21,057 nt of DNA from Acidobacteriota bacterium (GTDB lineage: Bacteria; Acidobacteriota; Blastocatellia; Pyrinomonadales; Pyrinomonadaceae), in contig JAEWBM010000086.1 of assembly GCA_023391155.1 (NCBI GenBank), positions 1 to 21,057 on the forward strand, written 5' to 3'. Shown piece by piece: positions 13,838-21,057 of this stretch (position 1 is its first letter; every line of letters starts with the position of its first letter). The notes beneath the pieces were generated by a model. It saw nothing but the letters and a program-made list of their open reading frames with translations. It was not told where the DNA came from and searched no databases. Both the position numbers and the translations under genes were made by a program.

Positions 13838-16243
13838 CTAGTTCCGGAGCGGTTTGCCTGTCTTCAGCATTGCGGCGATCCGCTCCTGAGTTTTCCGTTC
13901 GCCGCAAAGCGATATAAAGGCCTCGCGTTCGAGATCCAGCAAATACTGCTCTGAGACCATCCGTTTGTGATTGGCCGCGCCCCCGCTCATAATATTCGAG
14001 AGTTTCTTCCCGATCAGCTCGTCGTGTTCCGAGATGAATCCGCCCTGCTTCATCATGTGCAGTGCGAGCTTCATCCCCGCTTGTGCCGGCTCGCCAAGCA
14101 CGCGGATGTCCTCCCTCTGAACCGGCGGCGTATATCCCACGGCGTCTATCGCGATCACCATTTCCTTCGCATCCGCGATCAGCCGGTCGCCGTTCATCGA
14201 GATCGAGTCGACCTCACGTAAAAAGCCCCAAGCCTTCGCCTCCTGCGCAGATGTCGCTACCTTGCCCATCCCGATCGTCTCAAACGTCTTTTTAAGAAAT
14301 GCGAGTGCATCCGCGTCAGGCGCCTTTGCAGCGGCATCCATCGCCCGCATCGTCATCTCTTTCGTACCCCCGCCGGCGGGGATAACTCCGACGCCAACCT
14401 CCACCAGGCCGATATATGTTTCAGCAGCCGCCCGAACACGGTCCCCGTGCAGGGCGACTTCACAACCGCCTCCCAACGTCATCCCGAACGGCGCGGTCAC
14501 GACCGGTTTGGCCGAATACCTGAGACGCATTATCGCCTGCTGCAGCGCATGGACCATCAGGTTGATGTCGTCCCACTCCTCCTCCTGTGCTGCAAGCAGC
14601 AGCATCATCAGATTGGCACCGACTGAGAAATTCGCGCCTTGATTCCCGACGACCAGGCCCGTAAAATTCTTCCCGACCTCGTCGATCGCGAAGTTCATCA
14701 TCTGTACGGTATCGCCGCCGATCGAGTTCATTTTGGAATGAAACTCTAGGCAGGCAACGCCATCGCCCAGATCGATAAGCGATGCCCCCGGGTTCGATTT
14801 GATCACTCCCGTGCGGTCCTTCACCGACTTGAGCAAGATCACGCCCGGCCGTTCGGGAACCGGCCTATACTCCCCGGAGGTGAGGTCGTAATATGACCGC
14901 TCGCCGTTCTCTTCCTTATAAAAGCTCTTCGCTCCGGCATCGAGCATCTTCTCGATATTTTCAGGGATCGGCTGTCCATCTTCCCGCATCCGCTCGACGG
15001 ACCGCTCTAGTCCTACCGCGTCCCAACTTTCAAAAACGCCTATCTCCCACCCGAAGCCCCACTTGATCGCGTCATCCACCTCCACGATGGTATTCGCGAT
15101 CTCCGGTATGCGGTTCGCCGCGTACCTGAACGTCCGCGACATCGTCGTCCACAAGAACTCACCGACCTTGTCCTTGCCCCAGACCAACGTATTTATCCGT
15201 TTCGGCAGGTCCTCTATCGCCTTGGCGGCGTCCAGCGACGGAAACTTTGATTTCTGCTGCGGACGATATTCAAAGGTGTCGAAGTCGAGCTCCAGTATCT
15301 CGGTCTTCCCTTCGGCGTTCTTCGTCTTTTTATAGAATCCGCCCTTCGTTTTGTCCCCGAGCAGATTTTTCTCGAGCATCGCCTCGATCGCGCCGGGCAA
15401 CTTGAAAACGTCACGGTCCTCATCCTCGGGCACAGCCGGGTAGAGATTCCGATTTACGTGCGCCAGCACGTCGAGCCCCACCAGGTCAGCCGTGCGAAAC
15501 GTCGCCGATTTCGCATGCCCGATCGCCTTCCCCGTCATCTGATCGACCTCGGTCGGCGTAAATCCCATCTCGAGCATCTCGTGGACCGTTGCCATCATCG
15601 CGAAAGTCCCGATGCGGTTCGCGATAAAGTTAGGCCGGTCCTTTGCCGGCACCACACCCTTCCCCAACCGGCGGTCCAGGAATCCCGCAACTTTGCACGC
15701 CGCCTCGCCGCTCGTCTGTGTTCCGGGGATGATCTCCACCAGCTTCATATACCGCGGCGGATTGAAAAAGTGGATGCCGAGGAAGTGCTCTTTGAATTCG
15801 TCTGAGAACGGTTCTGCGATCGAATCGATCGGAATGCCGCTTGTGTTCGTTGCGATAACGGCGCCGGGCTTGCGGTATTTCTCGACCTCGGCAAATACTT
15901 TGTGCTTGATCTCGAGGTTCTCGACCACTGCCTCGATCACAAGGTCGCAATCCTTCAGCTTTTCCATGTCGTCGCTGAAGTTGCCGGTCGTGATAAGCCT
16001 CGCGTTATCGGCAAGCATAAAGGGTGCCGGCCTCAATTTTTTGGCCGCCTCGAACATCTCATTGACCACCCGGTTACGCACCTTCGGCGATTCGAGCGTC
16101 AGCCCCGCCGCCTCTTCCGCAGCGGTCAGTTCGCGTGGAGCTATGTCCAACAACAACACCGGGATACCGGCATTCGCAAGGTGCGCTGCTATACCCGCAC
16201 CCATTGTTCCCGCCCCCAAAACGGCGGCCTTGGCAATATTCAT
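13838..16243 (-). CDS. fadN: 3-hydroxyacyl-CoA dehydrogenase / enoyl-CoA hydratase, FadN-type
   Basis: The 801-residue product joins two beta-oxidation activities. The N-terminal dehydrogenase has a Rossmann NAD site (AAVLGAGTMGAGIAAHLANA, Gly-x-Gly-x-x-Gly near residues 10-15). Its catalytic His lies in FLGIHFFNPPRYMKLVEIIP. Further 3HCDH C-terminal segments follow around residues 200-400. From about residue 495 a crotonase-like hydratase follows (GVACLEFHSKMNS, FGMTLGGGCEVALHG, GLVEVGVGVIPAGGGTKEM). This order, dehydrogenase first, is that of Bacillus FadN/YusL, the reverse of E. coli FadB. ATG 16243 follows GGAGAG. A promoter with an embedded FadR-type operator lies 36-65 bp upstream. It is the first gene of the ten-gene block. 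Confidence 0.95.
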   Translation of the reverse strand: MNIAKAAVLGAGTMGAGIAAHLANAGIPVLLLDIAPRELTAAEEAAGLTLESPKVRNRVVNEMFEAAKKLRPAPFMLADNARLITTGNFSDDMEKLKDCDLVIEAVVENLEIKHKVFAEVEKYRKPGAVIATNTSGIPIDSIAEPFSDEFKEHFLGIHFFNPPRYMKLVEIIPGTQTSGEAACKVAGFLDRRLGKGVVPAKDRPNFIANRIGTFAMMATVHEMLEMGFTPTEVDQMTGKAIGHAKSATFRTADLVGLDVLAHVNRNLYPAVPEDEDRDVFKLPGAIEAMLEKNLLGDKTKGGFYKKTKNAEGKTEILELDFDTFEYRPQQKSKFPSLDAAKAIEDLPKRINTLVWGKDKVGEFLWTTMSRTFRYAANRIPEIANTIVEVDDAIKWGFGWEIGVFESWDAVGLERSVERMREDGQPIPENIEKMLDAGAKSFYKEENGERSYYDLTSGEYRPVPERPGVILLKSVKDRTGVIKSNPGASLIDLGDGVACLEFHSKMNSIGGDTVQMMNFAIDEVGKNFTGLVVGNQGANFSVGANLMMLLLAAQEEEWDDINLMVHALQQAIMRLRYSAKPVVTAPFGMTLGGGCEVALHGDRVRAAAETYIGLVEVGVGVIPAGGGTKEMTMRAMDAAAKAPDADALAFLKKTFETIGMGKVATSAQEAKAWGFLREVDSISMNGDRLIADAKEMVIAIDAVGYTPPVQREDIRVLGEPAQAGMKLALHMMKQGGFISEHDELIGKKLSNIMSGGAANHKRMVSEQYLLDLEREAFISLCGERKTQERIAAMLKTGKPLRN

Positions 16244-16278
16244 AATCTCTCCGGAATAGTTTTCTGATCGGCGGGGGA

Positions 16279-16308
16279 ATTATAACTGAATGAACATTCA
16301 TTCAGCAA
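16279..16308 (-). promoter_or_regulatory. fadN promoter
   Basis: On the minus strand TTGCTG (16308-16303) and a perfect TATAAT (16284-16279) are 18 bp apart. The palindromic operator fills the spacer, a classic steric-repression layout. Transcription would start near 16272. Confidence 0.75.
16286..16305. promoter_or_regulatory. FadR-type (TetR-family) operator, copy 1
   Basis: CTGAATGAA and TTCATTCAG are perfect 9-bp arms around a 2-bp centre. Flanking bases are also shared with copy 2 at 9385-9404. The site overlaps the fadN promoter and is also about 33 bp upstream of the divergent promoter at 16338. Confidence 0.8.
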
Positions 16309-16337
16309 ATCTGAAGTCCGCCGGGGCTTTTGCACCT

Positions 16338-16367
16338 TTGACAACTATTCGTTTCGAACAGCATAAT
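16338..16367 (+). promoter_or_regulatory. Sigma-70 promoter for the peptidoglycan-binding gene
   Basis: A perfect TTGACA (16338-16343) and CATAAT (16362-16367, 5 of 6) are 18 bp apart. Transcription would begin near 16374, giving a leader of about 80 bases. It diverges from the fadN promoter, with about 30 bp between their -35 boxes. Confidence 0.7.
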
Positions 16368-16454
16368 CTCACCGTCGTCCGGCGTCAACGAACCTCCTTA
16401 TGCACTATCCGGTTCACGGCGGCGACACCGAACAATAATAATTGGAGATCCATT

Positions 16455-17096
16455 ATGCGACTTTTGCTCGGCCTTGCCCTGGGCGCGGTCTTTTTCTGCA
16501 CCCCTTCATTTGCCCAATCAACCGCTTCGACGACAGCCTCTTCAAAGCCGTCCGCATCAACGCGGGTGATCTTCCGCCCGATAAAGGACCAGATCACCGA
16601 GGCCCAGGTGCTCCTCAAACAAAAAGGCCTGTTCTCCGGCGAAGCGACCGGCAAGTACAGCACCGAATTTCGCTCCGCGATCAAGGTCTTCCAGGGTGAA
16701 AACGGCCTGAGAAAAACAGGCACACTCAATCGTGCCACTCTTGAGGCCATGAAGATACCGCTCACGGAATATCAAAAAGGCATTCCGATCCCGCCGAATT
16801 CCTACGCGGGAGCAGCGAGCACTAAGAGCACCGGCCCGCGACGAATCATTTTCCGTGCGACCAAAGACCAGATAATCGCAGCCCAGAACCTTCTCCGCGC
16901 CAAAGCGATGTACACCGGCGAATTTACCGGCAAGCTTAATAACGAGACCCGTGCGGGGCTTCGAAAGTTTCAGGCCGAGGCGGGCATAAAGGTGACCGGA
17001 ACACTTAACCGCATCACTCTCGAGGCGATGGGAATCCCGCTTACCGAAAAGCAAGCCTCCCACAAAGCTGCCGAAGGCGCTGCCCCAAAGCGCTAG
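16455..17096 (+). CDS. Exported protein with two peptidoglycan-binding-like domains
   Basis: The 213-residue product has a signal peptide (core LLLGLALGAVFFCTPSFA, then QSTAS) and a Ser/Thr-rich linker. Two tandem copies of a domain of about 75 residues follow. Each copy runs IFRxxKDQIxxAQxLLxxKxxxxGExTGK, then a helix, then a KTGTLNRATLEAM or KVTGTLNRITLEAM turn, then a segment around IPLTE. This is the PG_binding_1 three-helix fold. The copies are clearly internal duplicates. The protein probably anchors to cell-wall peptidoglycan in the periplasm. No catalytic domain is attached. ATG 16455 follows GGAG at 16444-16447. Confidence 0.88.
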   Translation: MRLLLGLALGAVFFCTPSFAQSTASTTASSKPSASTRVIFRPIKDQITEAQVLLKQKGLFSGEATGKYSTEFRSAIKVFQGENGLRKTGTLNRATLEAMKIPLTEYQKGIPIPPNSYAGAASTKSTGPRRIIFRATKDQIIAAQNLLRAKAMYTGEFTGKLNNETRAGLRKFQAEAGIKVTGTLNRITLEAMGIPLTEKQASHKAAEGAAPKR

Positions 17097-17129
17097 CCCG
17101 CAGCCCGCGTTTCGGTATATCATCGCGAT

Positions 17130-17558
17130 ATGAAAACACTCGTCGTTCTTATTTTTCTCGCGTGTGCCGCGACCGCGTTCGGCCAATCGGAATCGCGTGC
17201 CCAAGAACAGATCCGCAAGGTAATGGATGAGCAGGCCGCAGCCTGGAACCGCGGCGACATCCGTGAATTCATGAAGGGGTATTGGCGATCGGACGACCTC
17301 GTGTTCGTTTCCGGGACAAATGTCACCCGCGGCTGGCAGCCAACCCTCGACCGTTATCTCAAGAGCTACGACTCGCGTGAAAAAATGGGAACGCTCTCCT
17401 TTACCGGGCTGGAAATAAATGTCCTTTCCCAAGAATCCGCCTACGTCCTCGGCAATTGGTCGCTCAAGCGGGCCAACGACGAACCCGGCGGCAAATTCAC
17501 TCTTATCTTCCGGAAATTCAAAGATGGCTGGCGCATCGTCCACGATCACACCTCTTAG
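17130..17558 (+). CDS. Exported SnoaL/DUF4440-like protein
   Basis: The 142-residue product has a signal peptide (LVVLIFLACAATAFG, then QSES) and one NTF2-like domain. That domain includes IRKVMDEQAAAWNRGDIREF, MKGYWRSDDLVFVSG, GWQPTLDRYLKSY and a terminal FKDGWRIVHDHTS. The AAWNRGD segment and the C-terminal WRIVHDH strand are typical of DUF4440. These domains form a cone-shaped pocket; the ligand is unknown. Start ATG 17130 lies 33 bp after the peptidoglycan-binding gene, so both could share the promoter at 16338. Confidence 0.88.
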   Translation: MKTLVVLIFLACAATAFGQSESRAQEQIRKVMDEQAAAWNRGDIREFMKGYWRSDDLVFVSGTNVTRGWQPTLDRYLKSYDSREKMGTLSFTGLEINVLSQESAYVLGNWSLKRANDEPGGKFTLIFRKFKDGWRIVHDHTS

Positions 17559-17630
17559 ATCGCCCGCTTTCTCATTGTTTTTCCGTCTTGATTATCGAAC
17601 TTTCATCTTTTCTACGCGTTGATTGTCGAT

Positions 17631-19322
17631 ATGATGGAAAGGGCGATCAAAACACTTTCAGCTTTTGCATTCCTAACGGCACTTTTACTAGGTGCGGACC
17701 GCACGATCGCGTCCGACATTCCGACGCTTCGCTACCGGTTCGACCGCATCTCGGGCGAAAGCGTCAAGTATCGCGTCACCCTGACTTTCAAGGGCGAGGC
17801 CGATGGTTCTACAAACATTGAGCTCCCCAATGAATGGGGCGGCCAGCTTGAACTCTATAAAACTATAAAAGACCTCCGGGCCGTATCCCAACGATCTTCT
17901 CTGGCGGACACAGCCGAGCCGCATATCAAATCTGTCACACACCAGCCCGGTGCTGAGGTCGTGGTCGAATATTTTCTCGAACAAGACTTCACCGGCCCGC
18001 TCCGAAATGCTATCCGCTACCGGCCCATTGTCGCCGACAACCACATACATTGGATCGGCGACACCGTACTGATCCGCCCGCAACTCGACGCAGAAACGAT
18101 CGTCGACGCCGAATTCGATTGGCGCGGCTTCCCCCGTGAGTGGGCCTTCGCCAACAGCTACGGCACAAAAGCTGCCGTTCAGAAACGCCGCCTGCCGCTT
18201 GAAGATCTCGGCCGCTCGATAACGGTCGCGGGCGATTTTCGTATCACGCGCGTTCTCGCCGGCAAGCGGCCTGTCCACCTGGCTATTCGCGGCGAATGGC
18301 AATTCAAGGACGAAGAACTCGCCCAAATGGCTGCCCGGGTCATCGAGACACAGCGCGATTTTTGGGACGACCATTCGCAGAAGTTCTATCTGATCACCCT
18401 GGTCCCGCTCGACGAGGGGCCTAACTCATACTCCTACGGCGGCACCGGGCTGCTGGATTCGTTCGCCTTGTTCGCCACACCCAATGCCGATGTCGCGGGG
18501 CTCCGCGGACTGCTTGCACACGAGTATTTTCATAATTGGAACCCGGTCCAACTGGGGAAGATGCCTGACCCCGAACGCTCGATGTATTGGTTCAGCGAGG
18601 GCTTCACGGATTTCTTCACCTATGAACTGCTTCACCGCAGTAAGCTCATCTCCACCGCCGAATACATCGCCGAGATCAACCGCCGCATCAGCGACTATTA
18701 CATGCTCCCGGTCCGCACCGCTCCCAATACGCGCATCGTCGACGATTTCTGGACCGACCGCGATGTCGGCCGCTTGCCCTATCTCCGCGGCAGCATCTTT
18801 GCAATGAATCTGAACGCCGCGATCAAACGCGAGACCGGCGGACGCAGATCGTTGGACGACGTAATGCGTGCTCTGTATCTCGATGCAAAGAACGGTAAAC
18901 CCGCTATCGACCGCGAGCGGATCATCAACTCCGCAGCAAAGTTTCTGCCCGAGGGCCGTCGATCGTTCGCAGGACTTCTTGAAGAGCAGATCTATCGCGG
19001 TGCGTTGATCGTCCCTGCGGATGATGCCCTCGGCCCAGAAACCCGCCTCGAAACGGCAAAGCTTCCCGTCTGGGAACCCGGCTTTGACACCGACGCATTG
19101 ATCGAAGAAAAGACCATCAGCGGCGTCCGGCCGGGGACCGCAGCATTCAACGCCGGCCTTCGGAACGGACAAAAACTCGTCGGCGGTTTCTCGATCTACT
19201 TCGGCAATACGTCCAGCGAGATCGAGCTAAAGGTAGCAGATGAATCAGGGGAAAAGGACATTCGCTTTCTGCCGGTGGCTCTGGAAAAGCTCGACGTCCC
19301 TCAATTTGTCATCGCAAATTAA
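17631..19322 (+). CDS. Exported M61-family metallopeptidase with PDZ domain
   Basis: The product of about 563 residues has a hydrophobic N-terminal export signal (SAFAFLTALLLGADRTIA). An N-terminal beta-sandwich domain of about 200 residues precedes the thermolysin-like catalytic domain. The zinc motif is HEYFHNWNP (His297, Glu298, His301), and the third ligand is Glu323 in WFSEGFTDFF. YSYGGTGLLDSFALF before the motif is also typical of M61. The C-terminus (about residues 480-563, VRPGTAAFNAGLRNGQKL) is a PDZ-like domain. Members are glycyl aminopeptidases. The start lies at two adjacent ATGs (17631, 17634); a TTG at 17619 is a less likely alternative. All catalytic residues are present. Confidence 0.93.
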   Translation: MMERAIKTLSAFAFLTALLLGADRTIASDIPTLRYRFDRISGESVKYRVTLTFKGEADGSTNIELPNEWGGQLELYKTIKDLRAVSQRSSLADTAEPHIKSVTHQPGAEVVVEYFLEQDFTGPLRNAIRYRPIVADNHIHWIGDTVLIRPQLDAETIVDAEFDWRGFPREWAFANSYGTKAAVQKRRLPLEDLGRSITVAGDFRITRVLAGKRPVHLAIRGEWQFKDEELAQMAARVIETQRDFWDDHSQKFYLITLVPLDEGPNSYSYGGTGLLDSFALFATPNADVAGLRGLLAHEYFHNWNPVQLGKMPDPERSMYWFSEGFTDFFTYELLHRSKLISTAEYIAEINRRISDYYMLPVRTAPNTRIVDDFWTDRDVGRLPYLRGSIFAMNLNAAIKRETGGRRSLDDVMRALYLDAKNGKPAIDRERIINSAAKFLPEGRRSFAGLLEEQIYRGALIVPADDALGPETRLETAKLPVWEPGFDTDALIEEKTISGVRPGTAAFNAGLRNGQKLVGGFSIYFGNTSSEIELKVADESGEKDIRFLPVALEKLDVPQFVIAN

Positions 19323-19411
19323 TTCCCTCGTCGCTCAAAAAACGGCCGGCCTGCGAGACCGACAGAAATTTGGCGGAACATGTTCGCTAGCGAAATCGTT
19401 GAACCGTTTCG

Positions 19412-20383
19412 ATGCGATGTTCAATTCAAATTTTTATTCTTGTGGTCGTCTTCGCTGTGGCAATTTCTGCACAGGATAAACCGGTTTTAGAGGGCGGCGT
19501 CATTCGGATCGAGGCCCGATCCGCAGACGGTTTCAACTATCCGTATTACCTCTACATCCCGCCCTCGTTTCTTGAAAAAGGGGCTGAGCCGGGCGAGCGG
19601 ACTATTCTGGTCCTCCCCAATAACACGGGGAAAAACGACGACGACCTCGCTGTCCATGAGGAGAACGTCAAGCGTCGGATGGAGGCGAACAGTCGCTTTA
19701 TTTCGGGTTTCGAGGTCGCCATCCTCAGCCCCGTTTTCCCGCGTCCTGCAAGCGATTGGAAAACTTACACACACGCTCTAGACCGAGATACGATGCTGTC
19801 GGCAAAGGCCGAGAAGAAGGACTACGCTCGGTTAGACCTGCAGCTTTTAGCGATGATCACCGACGCGCGGGAACGGGCAAAAGGTGCAGGGGTCAAGCTC
19901 GAAAAACGGGTGATGATGCTGGGCTTTTCCGCCTCCGCGATGTTCGTTAATCGATTCACCTTCCTGCATCCCGGCCACGTAAAAGCGGCTGTTGTTGGCT
20001 CGCCGGGCGGTTGGCCGATGGTGCCGGCCTCTAGCTATAAAGACAAGGATCTGCGATATCCGATCGGGGCGTCCGATCTTAAATCGATAGGCGGGAAAGG
20101 GTTGGACCTTGAAAAGCTGCGCACGGTTCCGATGTTCATCTTCCTGGGTGATCAGGACGATAACGACTCTGTCGCATTCGGCGATTCTTATGATGTCGAG
20201 GATCGCGAATTGATATTTTCGGTGCTCGGCAAAAATCCGATCGACCGGTGGGAGGCCGCAAAGGAAATGTACGGGTCTGCCGGGCTCGATGCTGAGTTCA
20301 AGCTTTATCCCGGTGTCGGCCATACAATCACGCCGGAGATTCGGGACGACATTTTGGCGTTCTTAAAGGGCTACGCAAAATAA
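19412..20383 (+). CDS. Exported alpha/beta hydrolase
   Basis: The 323-residue product has a signal peptide (IQIFILVVVFAVAISA, then QDKP). Its alpha/beta-hydrolase fold shows strand-oxyanion segment YYLYIPPSF, nucleophile elbow GFSAS (Ser173), a candidate acid in FLGDQDDND (Asp247) and the catalytic His304 in GVGHTI. The triad order is normal. An esterase or peptidase acting in the periplasm is likely; the substrate is unknown. No good Shine-Dalgarno precedes ATG 19412. The 89-bp gap after the M61 gene holds no clear terminator, so co-transcription is possible. It converges on the oxidoreductase gene with 19 bp between the stops. Confidence 0.85.
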   Translation: MRCSIQIFILVVVFAVAISAQDKPVLEGGVIRIEARSADGFNYPYYLYIPPSFLEKGAEPGERTILVLPNNTGKNDDDLAVHEENVKRRMEANSRFISGFEVAILSPVFPRPASDWKTYTHALDRDTMLSAKAEKKDYARLDLQLLAMITDARERAKGAGVKLEKRVMMLGFSASAMFVNRFTFLHPGHVKAAVVGSPGGWPMVPASSYKDKDLRYPIGASDLKSIGGKGLDLEKLRTVPMFIFLGDQDDNDSVAFGDSYDVEDRELIFSVLGKNPIDRWEAAKEMYGSAGLDAEFKLYPGVGHTITPEIRDDILAFLKGYAK

Positions 20384-20402
20384 GGCGTTCTATCTCCCAC
20401 CG

Positions 20403-21056
20403 TTACTTTGCAGCCGACGCCGAATCTGTAAGCCTTACAGATCCGCCGGCCCGGTCCGACTCCCGGGAAGCGTCCAAAACCCGCTGGACCTGCACACCGT
20501 CCTCAAACGTCGCAGCGTGTTCGATCGAGCCCTCACCGTTCCGAATAGCTTCGATTATCCGCGGGGCGAACGCCATAAACCCGCGCGAAAACCCGGTGTC
20601 AGCCACGCCCTCGATCGCCCTGCCAAGATCGACATCTACCACCGTCCACTCCGTCTCACCGTTCTTCGCGATCTCGAGCTCCCCGCGATGCCCGATCCTC
20701 ATCGCGCCCTCGGTGCCGAACAGCTCGACGACATTTACATACTCCGGCTGCTCGACCATCGAAACGGAAACAAGCCCGGTTGCGTCCGAGGTCACTTCGC
20801 TGTCCGCGAATCTCAGCAGCATATTCGCCTCATCGTCCGTCGTCACGGGCCGCATTTTGCCCTCGGCGTCCCGGCGTTCTTTGATATGCGTCTGCAGTTG
20901 GCACCCCACCTCGGCGACGCCCGTTCCCAACAGCCAGTGAAACGAATCGATCACGTGTGAGTTGATCGCCCCCAACGCACCGCCCCCCTCATTGATATCG
21001 GACCACCAGTTCCACGGCACATTCGGATCCCCCCGATGCGGGGCCCTGAAGTTATA
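20403..21056 (-). CDS. Gfo/Idh/MocA-family oxidoreductase (C-terminal part, cut by window edge)
   Basis: The frame is open to the window edge, so the N-terminal NAD-binding domain is missing. The visible C-terminal domain has the family pattern INEGGGALGAINSHVIDSFH, WLLGTGVAEVGCQL, then VVELFGTEGAMRIGHRGELE and a helical end with FARGFMAFAPRIIE-like spacing (here FSRGFMAFAPRIIEAIRNGE). The His in INSHVIDSFHWL is the usual catalytic or structural His of such sugar or inositol dehydrogenases. The substrate cannot be told from this part. It ends convergent to the alpha/beta hydrolase. Confidence 0.88.
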   Translation of the reverse strand, partial: YNFRAPHRGDPNVPWNWWSDINEGGGALGAINSHVIDSFHWLLGTGVAEVGCQLQTHIKERRDAEGKMRPVTTDDEANMLLRFADSEVTSDATGLVSVSMVEQPEYVNVVELFGTEGAMRIGHRGELEIAKNGETEWTVVDVDLGRAIEGVADTGFSRGFMAFAPRIIEAIRNGEGSIEHAATFEDGVQVQRVLDASRESDRAGGSVRLTDSASAAK

Positions 21057-21057
21057 C

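Noticed and set aside
15612..16259. 215-residue plus-strand frame inside fadN
   Set aside because: Antisense to the Rossmann and dehydrogenase part of fadN, Ser/Ala-rich composition, no domain.
16557..17549. 330-residue open frame on the minus strand
   Set aside because: It runs antisense across two well-supported plus-strand genes with signal peptides and known domains. It is a GC-driven shadow with no recognisable domain.
17688..18374. 228-residue minus-strand frame inside the M61 peptidase gene
   Set aside because: Antisense shadow of the peptidase N-terminal domain; no ribosome-binding site or domain.

Overview
The window looks like chromosomal DNA from a GC-rich, Gram-negative-type bacterium. 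The style of several products suggests Acidobacteriota, perhaps Blastocatellia/Pyrinomonadales: split rfaE1/rfaE2-type heptose genes, DUF4442 and DinB proteins, DUF6265, an M61 peptidase, and many small secreted proteins. That placement is inference from gene content; there is no rRNA in the window. I see no insertion sequence, phage gene, CRISPR array or intact tRNA.

Layout. (1) 1-2268, plus strand: the end of an RfaE1-like sugar kinase, an RfaE2-like heptose-1-phosphate adenylyltransferase with an in-frame TAA before its conserved C-terminal motif, a conserved unknown protein, and rsmE. (2) 2269-5791, minus strand: a compact run transcribed from a PolB-type 3'-5' exonuclease through a zinc-ribbon membrane protein, a HAS-barrel protein and a DNA methyltransferase, to a 45-residue membrane protein and a secreted protein. 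(3) 5792-6763: a near-perfect sigma-54 promoter drives a small secreted glycine-zipper protein with its own terminator; a cupin gene converges on it. (4) 6764-7044: a hairpin-rich spacer. (5) 7045-16243, minus strand: ten closely spaced genes that carry fadN, fadA and fadE (3-hydroxyacyl-CoA dehydrogenase/hydratase, thiolase, acyl-CoA dehydrogenase) in that order. Between them lie DinB, DUF4442, a putative lipoprotein, 3-methyladenine glycosylase I, YbaK, SRPBCC and DUF6265 genes. (6) 16244-20383, plus strand: four exported proteins (double peptidoglycan-binding domain, DUF4440/SnoaL-like, M61 peptidase with PDZ, alpha/beta hydrolase). (7) 20403-end, minus strand: the C-terminal part of a Gfo/Idh/MocA oxidoreductase.

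The clearest regulatory story is in region 5. Two almost identical 20-bp palindromes with CTGAATGAA arms sit exactly between the -35 and -10 elements of two promoters, one before fadN and one inside the block before the DUF6265-fadE pair. The half-site resembles that of TetR-family FadR repressors of beta-oxidation, so the block is probably de-repressed by long-chain acyl-CoA. No TetR gene lies in the window. The second most notable signal is the sigma-54 promoter at 5983-5998, and the third is the premature stop in rfaE2.
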